Shown: positions 6,659 to 6,906 of the stretch, piece after piece
How positions within the stretch are numbered: position 1 is the stretch's first letter
Layout of the letters: each line of letters begins with the position of its first letter
Source: an uncultured Collinsella sp.
GTDB taxonomy: Bacteria; Actinomycetota; Coriobacteriia; Coriobacteriales; Coriobacteriaceae
Direction of reading: 5' to 3'
Length of the DNA stretch: 6,906 bases
Assembly (NCBI GenBank): GCA_902495085.1
Contig: CABUWA010000102.1
Location: 1-6,906 of the forward strand
Position numbers and translations under genes: made by a program
The notes under the pieces: generated by a model
The model's database searches: none
What the model was told of the DNA's origin: nothing
What the model saw: the letters and a program-made list of their open reading frames with translations, nothing else

Positions 6659-6683
6659 ATGCTCGGGTATGTCGTGGTAAAAT
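6656..6683 (+). promoter_or_regulatory. fba promoter with extended -10
   Basis: TAAAAT (6678-6683) is a 5-of-6 match to the -10 consensus and is preceded by TG at 6675-6676, giving the extended -10 form TGGTAAAAT. The best -35 is the weak TTTATG (6656-6661) at 16-bp spacing, which fits the usual pairing of an extended -10 with a poor -35. Transcription should start near 6689-6691, leaving a leader of about 34 bases before the fba start codon. Confidence 0.65.
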
Positions 6684-6709
6684 CTCAGGCGTTATCGGAG
6701 CAACCTTAC

Positions 6710-6716
6710 AGGAGGT
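6710..6716 (+). promoter_or_regulatory. Ribosome binding site of fba
   Basis: AGGAGGT is a consensus Shine-Dalgarno site ending 7 bases before ATG 6724, as expected for a highly translated gene. Confidence 0.85.
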
Positions 6717-6723
6717 TTCTTTT

Positions 6724-6906
6724 ATGCTCGTCAACGCAGCAGACATGCTCAAGAAGGCCGAGGCCGGCAAGTACGCTCTCGGTGCCTTCAACACCAACAA
6801 CCTCGAGTGGACCCTGGCTATTCTCCAGGCCGCCGAGGAGGCCAAGTCTCCGCTGATCCTTCAGTGCACCGCTGGTGCCGCTAAGTGGATGGGCGGTTTC
6901 AAGGTC
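6724..6906 (+). CDS. fba: Class II fructose-bisphosphate aldolase, N-terminal part (cut by the window edge)
   Basis: The first 61 codons of a gene that continues beyond the right edge. The protein begins MLVNAADMLKKAEAGKYALG, followed by AFNTNNLEWTLAILQAAEEA and KSPLIL, the standard N-terminus of class II (zinc-dependent) aldolases, which have AFN and N-(L/M)-E-W near residues 22-30 and a later MGGF(K). The enzyme cleaves fructose 1,6-bisphosphate to dihydroxyacetone phosphate and glyceraldehyde 3-phosphate in glycolysis and runs in reverse for gluconeogenesis. The zinc-binding histidines lie downstream, outside the window. Codon choice is narrow (AAG for Lys, AAC for Asn, GAG for Glu, CTC/CTG for Leu), as in highly expressed genes. 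It has its own extended -10 promoter and strong ribosome site, separate from the recJ-rel unit. Confidence 0.93.
   Translation, partial: MLVNAADMLKKAEAGKYALGAFNTNNLEWTLAILQAAEEAKSPLILQCTAGAAKWMGGFKV

Larger units (their letters stand above)
6530..6723 (+). other. Intergenic region between the hydrolase gene and fba
   Basis: This 194-base stretch is more AT-rich in its second half than the genes around it. It holds the weak terminator-like fold, the dyads, the extended -10 promoter and the ribosome site listed separately. I see no small gene, tRNA or structured RNA in it. Confidence 0.6.

Overview
The window reads as chromosomal DNA of a high-GC Gram-positive anaerobe, most likely Coriobacteriia and probably Collinsella or a close relative. 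The basis is the strong G/C bias at third codon positions, the order recJ - rel - metallo-hydrolase, an Actinobacteria-like fused RecJ, and a class II fructose-bisphosphate aldolase start resembling Coriobacterial ones. The genus is inferred from memory of these families; no search was run. All supported genes are on the + strand, packed tightly, with no sign of mobile DNA, tRNA, rRNA or CRISPR.

Layout. Positions 1-107 hold the end of an upstream reading frame (or a 21-codon leader peptide) that overlaps the next gene by 14 bases. Positions 94-3381 encode a 1095-residue protein joining a complete RecJ 5'-3' single-strand exonuclease (DHH, DHHA1 and OB domains) to a complete RecQ-like superfamily 2 helicase plus a short C-terminal domain. 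After 15 bases, 3397-5757 encodes a long bifunctional Rel (ppGpp hydrolase and synthetase with TGS, zinc-finger and ACT domains). The 88-base gap that follows contains a perfect 13-bp hairpin with a short T run, just before a strong ribosome binding site for a 227-residue metallo-beta-lactamase-fold hydrolase (5846-6529). A 194-base intergenic region then carries a weak terminator-like fold, two or three short dyads and an extended -10 promoter. It leads into the first 61 codons of fba, which runs off the right edge.

How the genes fit together. recJ, rel and the hydrolase look like one transcription unit. It is a shortened version of the recJ-apt-rel-(dtd)-hydrolase order known from many Gram-positive bacteria, with apt and dtd absent from this site. 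The fusion would put strand opening and 5'-strand degradation in one polypeptide next to the stringent-response enzyme. fba is separate, with its own promoter and codon use typical of a highly expressed glycolytic gene.

The most notable item is the RecJ-helicase fusion. Its helicase half lacks the aromatic-rich loop, the RQC zinc cysteines and the HRDC domain of true RecQ. Its last ~100 residues look like the C-terminal domain of Firmicutes RecJ, which suggests that domain may be the remnant of such a helicase.
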